Assembly (NCBI GenBank): GCA_022565015.1
Contig: JADFKI010000010.1
Span: 1 to 26,860 of the forward strand
DNA length: 26,860 bases
Origin: Chloroflexota bacterium
GTDB taxonomy: Bacteria > Chloroflexota > Dehalococcoidia > Lucifugimonadales > JADFKI01
Direction: 5' to 3'
A program made the position numbers and the translations under genes. The notes below the pieces were generated by a model. The model did not search any database and was not told the origin of the DNA. It worked only from the letters and a program-made list of their open reading frames with translations. The first letter of the stretch is position 1. Each line of letters starts with the position of its first letter. Positions 22,980-26,860 of the stretch are shown here, piece by piece.

Positions 22980-23711
22980 ATGGCGCGGAACCACGGCCCA
23001 ATCGCCGGCTCGCATGGGACGGTGGGGGCCATCGTGGTCGCGGCGGGCGCCAGCCGTCGAATGGGCGGCATTGACAAGATCTTCGCGCCGCTGGACGGTC
23101 TTCCCCTCATTGCCCACTCTCTACACGTATTGAACAGCCTGGACTGCGTGAAGCAGATTGTCCTGGTACTGTCGGAGGGTAACCTCGATAGGGGCGGAGA
23201 GCTGATTGCTTCGGAATCCATGACGAAGGTGACCCATGTGTGCGAAGGCGGGTCGAGGAGGCAGGACTCCGTGCTAATCGGGTTGAACAGGCTCGATGGG
23301 TTCGACTGGGTAGCAGTCCATGACGGTGCCAGGCCGCTCCTGACGGACGACATAGTCTTGCGTGGACTGAAGTCGGTCGTAGAAACAGGGGCCACCACCG
23401 CCGCCGTTCGGGTAAAAGACACGATCAAGATCGTCGAAGAAGACGGTACGGTCACTTCCACACCCGCGCGTGACCGCCTGTGGGCCGTGCAGACGCCCCA
23501 GATATTCGCACACGACCTTCTCCGAAACGCACATGACCGTGTAAAGACGGGTGTCACGGACGATGCTTCGATGGTCGAAATGATCGGCGGTAAGGTAAAG
23601 GTCTTCGAAGGCTCCTACGAAAACATCAAGGTCACGACGCCTGAAGACCTGATACTTGCCGAGAGCCTGCTCAAGCAGCGTCCGGCCCGCACGCACGGCG
23701 CCTCTTCGTGA
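22980..23711 (+). CDS. ispD: 2-C-methyl-D-erythritol 4-phosphate cytidylyltransferase IspD
   Basis: IspD makes CDP-methylerythritol from methylerythritol phosphate and CTP, the third step of the MEP isoprenoid pathway. This protein has 243 residues. The CTP-binding loop is VVAAGASRRMGGIDK (19-33). VHDGARPL, then KDTIK, then AVQTPQIF follow in order, and TDDASMVE and NIKVTTPEDL near the C-terminus are typical. It starts six bases after the PIN-TRAM stop. Its TGA overlaps the GTG of ispF in a GTGA, so the two MEP enzymes are translationally coupled. The first 14 residues extend past the usual start; a short polar lead of this sort is common. Confidence 0.95.
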   Translation: MARNHGPIAGSHGTVGAIVVAAGASRRMGGIDKIFAPLDGLPLIAHSLHVLNSLDCVKQIVLVLSEGNLDRGGELIASESMTKVTHVCEGGSRRQDSVLIGLNRLDGFDWVAVHDGARPLLTDDIVLRGLKSVVETGATTAAVRVKDTIKIVEEDGTVTSTPARDRLWAVQTPQIFAHDLLRNAHDRVKTGVTDDASMVEMIGGKVKVFEGSYENIKVTTPEDLILAESLLKQRPARTHGASS

Positions 23712-24190
23712 CGGTCCGGACCGGTATAGGCTACGACGTTCACCCTCTCGTCGAGGGTCGTCCCCTCGTGCTCGGCGGCGTCACGATTCCCTTCGAGAAA
23801 GGTCCCATGGGGCACAGCGATGGCGATGCCCTGGTTCACTCCATCATAGACGCCCTGTTCGGGGCGGCCGCCATGGGAGATATCGGAAGCCATTTCCCAT
23901 CCGACGACGAACGCTACAGGGGCATCTCCAGCACCGTCCTGCTGAAAGAGGCGGTCAGATTGCTCAAAGAGGCTCGCTGGCGCGTCTCAAATGTTGATGC
24001 TACAATACTCGCCGAGCAGCCCATGCTGAGGCCCTACGTGCAGGCCATAAGAGCGTCTCTGGCGGACTGCATGGAGACTGATATAGGCGCCGTCAGCGTC
24101 AAGGCAACCACAACGGACGGCCTGGGATTCATCGGAAAAGGCGACGGCATAGCGAGCATGGCCGTCGCGGTGATCGAATGGGTGGACTAA
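23708..24190 (+). CDS. ispF: 2-C-methyl-D-erythritol 2,4-cyclodiphosphate synthase IspF
   Basis: IspF cyclises CDP-methylerythritol 2-phosphate to the cyclodiphosphate, releasing CMP, in the MEP pathway. The 160-residue length is normal. Zinc ligands are Asp10 and His12 (GYDVHPL) and His44 (GHSDGDALVH). DIGSHFP (58-64) and KATTTDGLGFIGKGDGIA are the other family signatures; the usual Glu in the TTTE motif is Asp here, a mild change. The start is GTG inside the GTGA overlap with ispD. IspE, which acts between IspD and IspF, is not in the window. The gene overlaps the cysS start by 13 bases. Confidence 0.95.
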   Translation: MTVRTGIGYDVHPLVEGRPLVLGGVTIPFEKGPMGHSDGDALVHSIIDALFGAAAMGDIGSHFPSDDERYRGISSTVLLKEAVRLLKEARWRVSNVDATILAEQPMLRPYVQAIRASLADCMETDIGAVSVKATTTDGLGFIGKGDGIASMAVAVIEWVD

Positions 24191-25116
24191 GTCTTTTCAA
24201 CACATTGTCAGGCGAAAAAGAGCCGTTTTCGACCCCAGACAATACGGTTCGCATGTACGTATGCGGCATCACTCCCTACGCTCCCTCTCACATCGGTCAC
24301 GCCATGTTCTCCGTCGTATTCGACGTCGTGCGCCGGTTCCTGGAATTCAAGGGTTTCGAAGTCAACCACGTTCAGAACTTCACGGACATCGACGACAAGA
24401 TGATCGCGGCGTCGGCGGAGATGGGCATCACTATCGAGGAGCTGGCCGAGATAAACATCCGGCAATACCTCGAAGAGATGGATGCCCTGAACGTGAAGCG
24501 GGCCCACGAGTATCCCAGGGCCACGAAGGAAATGCCCAAGATCGTCGAGATCATCGAAGGGCTCATCGAAAAGAAGTATGCCTATTCCGTCAATGGAGAC
24601 GTGTATTTTCGCGTTAGAAGCGACGAAGACTATGGCAAGCTCAGCGGCCGCAGCTTCGACGAGATGATGGCCGGCGCACGAGTCGAGGTGGACGAGGCGA
24701 AAGAAGACCCCATGGACTTCGCCTTGTGGAAGTCTCAGAAGCCTGGCGAGCCGGCCTGGGAGAGTCCGTGGGGCCCCGGCAGACCCGGGTGGCATATCGA
24801 GTGCAGCGCCATGTCGTTGAAGTATCTGGGCAAGAACCTGGACATTCACGGCGGAGGCCGCGACCTAATATTCCCCCATCATGAAAACGAGATTGCCCAG
24901 ACCGAGTCCTTTACGGAATGCGAGCCATTTGTGCGGTTCTGGATGCATAACGGTTTTCTCAGCATCGGCGAGGACAAGATGAGCAAGTCCCTGGGGAACG
25001 TCATATCCGTACAGAAGGCGCTCGAAAGGTTCTCCCCTGTGGCCTTACGCATGTTCTTCCTCAGCTCCCATTATCGCAATCCGCTTATGTACAACGACCA
25101 GAGCATCGCCTCGTAG
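24178..25116 (+). CDS. cysS: Cysteinyl-tRNA synthetase, N-terminal part up to an in-frame amber codon
   Basis: CysS charges tRNA-Cys with cysteine and is essential. This frame holds the complete catalytic domain. The class I HIGH motif is HIGH (38-41) in PYAPSHIGHAMF, and KMSKS lies in GEDKMSKSLGNV. Zinc ligands are Cys29 (YVCGIT), the Cys of WHIECSAMS, and the His and Glu of FPHHENEIAQTE. After QSIAS a TAG (25114-25116) ends the frame at residue 312, where the family continues with a Gln or similar residue. The same frame then reads on as the rest of CysS. A C-to-T change turning CAG into TAG is the simplest cause. The start overlaps ispF by 13 bases. Confidence 0.88.
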   Translation: MGGLSLFNTLSGEKEPFSTPDNTVRMYVCGITPYAPSHIGHAMFSVVFDVVRRFLEFKGFEVNHVQNFTDIDDKMIAASAEMGITIEELAEINIRQYLEEMDALNVKRAHEYPRATKEMPKIVEIIEGLIEKKYAYSVNGDVYFRVRSDEDYGKLSGRSFDEMMAGARVEVDEAKEDPMDFALWKSQKPGEPAWESPWGPGRPGWHIECSAMSLKYLGKNLDIHGGGRDLIFPHHENEIAQTESFTECEPFVRFWMHNGFLSIGEDKMSKSLGNVISVQKALERFSPVALRMFFLSSHYRNPLMYNDQSIAS

Positions 25117-25125
25117 GACCGGGCG

Positions 25126-25557
25126 GTGGAAAGGTTGCGCAACGCGTTGTCCGTCAATGGGGCCGACTCCTCTGATCTTGAGTTGGACCCCACATCCTAT
25201 CGAGAGCGGTTCGTCGAGGCCATGGACGACGACCTGAACACGCCCCGAGCGCTGGCTGTTCTGTTCGACCTGGCCCGAGACATCAACCGGGGAAGGGACG
25301 AGGGCGAAAGCATCGCAGGCGCACAGGTTGCGCTGAGGGAACTGGCCGAGGTCCTGGGGCTCGACCTCAGCGAGCGCGTCGCCGAGACACGGGCCGACAT
25401 AGCCCCCTTCGTAGAGCTTCTCATCGAGATGAGGGCGGACCTCCGCTCGGCCAGGCAGTACGCGATGGCCGATAAGGTCCGAGATAGGCTGACGGAGCTG
25501 GGCGTCACCCTGGAGGACAAGTCCCAGGGAACGGAGTGGAAGCTACGCAGCTCTTAA
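25126..25557 (+). CDS. cysS: Cysteinyl-tRNA synthetase, C-terminal part after the amber codon
   Basis: This segment is in the same frame as the catalytic part and continues it without any loss, from DRAVERLRNAL to the end GTEWKLRSS. It contains the helical anticodon-binding DALR-like region, including RFVEAMDDDLNTPRALAVLFDLAR, a well-known CysS signature. Together with the first part, the full protein would be 459 residues, close to the 461 of E. coli CysS. The first possible start after the TAG is GTG at 25126, but a separate protein is unlikely to be made. It ends 28 bases before the FAD-linked oxidase. Confidence 0.85.
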   Translation: MERLRNALSVNGADSSDLELDPTSYRERFVEAMDDDLNTPRALAVLFDLARDINRGRDEGESIAGAQVALRELAEVLGLDLSERVAETRADIAPFVELLIEMRADLRSARQYAMADKVRDRLTELGVTLEDKSQGTEWKLRSS

Positions 25558-25585
25558 CTCGTCTGCAGCCTCGGCCCGGCGTCCG

Positions 25586-26860
25586 ATGAAACCAGGCCTC
25601 GTTTCAGACCTCGAAGCCATCCTCGGCGCGGCCTGTGTCTCGACCGATGTCGAGAAAGTCGAGCGTTATACCGGGGACGCGCTGGGAGTTTACAGGGCCT
25701 TCCGAGCGGCCTCCCGCCTTGACGCGCAGCCCGCCACAGTCGTTTTCCCGCAGAGCACGGCCCACGTATCCCAGCTACTAAAGTACGCGAGCCTCCATGA
25801 AGTGCCGGTCGTGCCATACGGCGGCGGCACCGGCGTCATGGGTGCGGCGGCGCCAATCGAAGAATGCATCGTCCTCAGCCTTCGCGACTTGAATAAGACT
25901 CTAAACGTCAGCGAGACGGATAGGACCGCAACTTTTCAGCCGGGAGTGGTACTCGAAGACGCCGCCTCTGCCCTGAATGAGGCCGGGCTCGTGTTGGGCC
26001 ACGACCCCTGGAGCAGGCCCGTCGCTACGGTGGCCGGCGCGATCTCGACGAATGGCGTCGGCTACACCGCCGCCAAGCACGGCTGCATGGGCGACCAGGT
26101 GTTGGGACTGGAAGCAGTCCTGGCCACCGGAGAGGTGGTCCGGACGAAGGGAGTACCCAAGCACTCCTTTGGTCCCTCGCTAAAAAGCCTGTTTATCGGC
26201 ACCGAGGGGACCCTGGGAGTGATCACCGAGGCGACCTTGAGGGTCTTCCCCAGGCCCGAAAAAAAGCTGATAACCGGCGTGGTCTTTCCGGACTTCGAGT
26301 CCGGGTTTCATGCCGTGTCCCAGCTTTACGCCGAGGGTGTGCGGCCTCTGGTTGTCGACTACGGCGTAGAGATGTGGGACGAGGGGGACAGGCTCAACCA
26401 TTCCGCGACGCTGCATATCGGCTTCGACGGCTTCGAGCAGGCTGTCGATACCCAGTTGAGTAGGACCCTGAATATATGCAGTAGGTTCGATGGCCGCAAG
26501 GGCGACGATGGCGAAGCCCGGCGCTTCTGGAAGGCACGCCACTCTTCGGGAGAGCGCTACAGGCGTGATGTCGTCGAAAGCGGCTCGCCGCTAACGGCGC
26601 GGCGCAGCCGGTCGGCCTACAGGATGGACTACCTTCACGTGGCGCTGCCGGTCTCGAAGGTCCTGGAGTACAGGCAGAGGTGTCAGCGCGTCTTTTCCGG
26701 CAACCAGGTCATCGTTCGTGAATGGTCTCTGTGGGGCATGCCCGAGTATTTTTCTTTTATGATCGCCCGCGAAGACGACGAGGACGAGGCGAGCGCCGCC
26801 ATCCTTGGCGAGGTCGTGGACCAGGTCCTTGGCATGGCGCAAGAGATGGGCGGCACGATG
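25586..26860 (+). CDS. FAD-linked oxidase, glycolate/D-lactate type (partial, runs off right edge)
   Basis: The frame is open from ATG 25586 to the window end, 425 codons, and no stop appears. The N-terminal FAD-binding domain (FAD_binding_4) shows PATVVFPQSTAHVSQLLKYA, PYGGGTGVMGA, TVAGAISTNGVGY and FIGTEGTLGVITEATLRVFPRP. The C-terminal oxidase domain follows and is cut near its end, just where the GTxxxxHG-type motif is expected. The family includes glycolate oxidase GlcD, D-lactate dehydrogenase and alkyl-dihydroxyacetonephosphate synthase. The fragment does not settle which. No strong ribosome binding site precedes the ATG. It follows cysS by 28 bases and may be co-transcribed. Confidence 0.88.
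   Translation, partial: MKPGLVSDLEAILGAACVSTDVEKVERYTGDALGVYRAFRAASRLDAQPATVVFPQSTAHVSQLLKYASLHEVPVVPYGGGTGVMGAAAPIEECIVLSLRDLNKTLNVSETDRTATFQPGVVLEDAASALNEAGLVLGHDPWSRPVATVAGAISTNGVGYTAAKHGCMGDQVLGLEAVLATGEVVRTKGVPKHSFGPSLKSLFIGTEGTLGVITEATLRVFPRPEKKLITGVVFPDFESGFHAVSQLYAEGVRPLVVDYGVEMWDEGDRLNHSATLHIGFDGFEQAVDTQLSRTLNICSRFDGRKGDDGEARRFWKARHSSGERYRRDVVESGSPLTARRSRSAYRMDYLHVALPVSKVLEYRQRCQRVFSGNQVIVREWSLWGMPEYFSFMIAREDDEDEASAAILGEVVDQVLGMAQEMGGTM

Noticed and set aside
25554..26164. Minus-strand open frames at the right end
   Set aside because: The plus strand holds a continuous FAD-linked oxidase across the same region.

Overview
The window is GC-rich (roughly 60% by eye), densely coding, and carries no rRNA, tRNA, CRISPR array, phage or insertion sequence that I can see. 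Gene content and order suggest a free-living bacterium of the Chloroflexota, probably Dehalococcoidia/SAR202-like. The clues are a SUF cluster with SufU-type scaffolds and an Rrf2 regulator, a YacL-type PIN-TRAM protein followed by ispD-ispF-cysS, a DUF1802 protein, and a family-5 solute-binding lipoprotein with a long Pro/Thr/Ser linker. This taxonomic call is inference.

Layout. (1) 1-122: the start of a probable membrane protein on the minus strand, cut by the window edge. (2) 178-5639, plus strand: a catabolic run of 2-hydroxyacid dehydrogenase-like protein, FGGY kinase, class II aldolase, a small unknown protein, an SDR epimerase/dehydratase and a nucleoside hydrolase. Most neighbours overlap or nearly touch. 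(3) 5640-12544: a SUF iron-sulfur assembly operon, sufB-sufC-sufD-sufU1-rrf2-Rieske-sufS-sufU2. It sits behind a clear sigma70-type promoter bracketed by two near-identical palindromes. (4) 12610-15394, minus strand: a UPF0104/flippase-like membrane protein followed by an orphan peptide/nickel-type binding lipoprotein. (5) 15515-20313: TatD nuclease, a Yip1-like membrane protein (minus), a LysR regulator with a palindrome-dense upstream region, a DUF1802 protein, an aldo/keto reductase and an EVE-domain protein (minus). (6) 20432-21595, minus: a membrane-anchored dienelactone-hydrolase-like protein. (7) 21596-21914: a 319-base divergent spacer. (8) 21915-26860, plus strand: YacL-like PIN-TRAM protein, ispD, ispF, cysS and an FAD-linked oxidase that runs off the right end.

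How the genes work together. The SUF block makes a complete pathway: SufS mobilises sulfur from cysteine, SufU accepts it, SufBCD builds clusters, and the Rrf2 protein is the likely cluster-sensing regulator of the twin operators. IspD and IspF are two steps of the MEP isoprenoid pathway. The dehydrogenase-kinase-aldolase trio looks like a sugar or sugar-acid degradation route of unknown substrate, and the nucleoside hydrolase could add ribose from nucleosides.

The most notable anomalies are four. sufD is split by a clean one-base frameshift. cysS carries an in-frame amber codon. The first dehydrogenase has lost two of its three catalytic residues. Three palindromes crowd the LysR promoter, one of them covering its start codon. 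I found no convincing wholly new multi-gene system; the best candidates for new biology are the modified dehydrogenase with its operon and the two regulatory regions.
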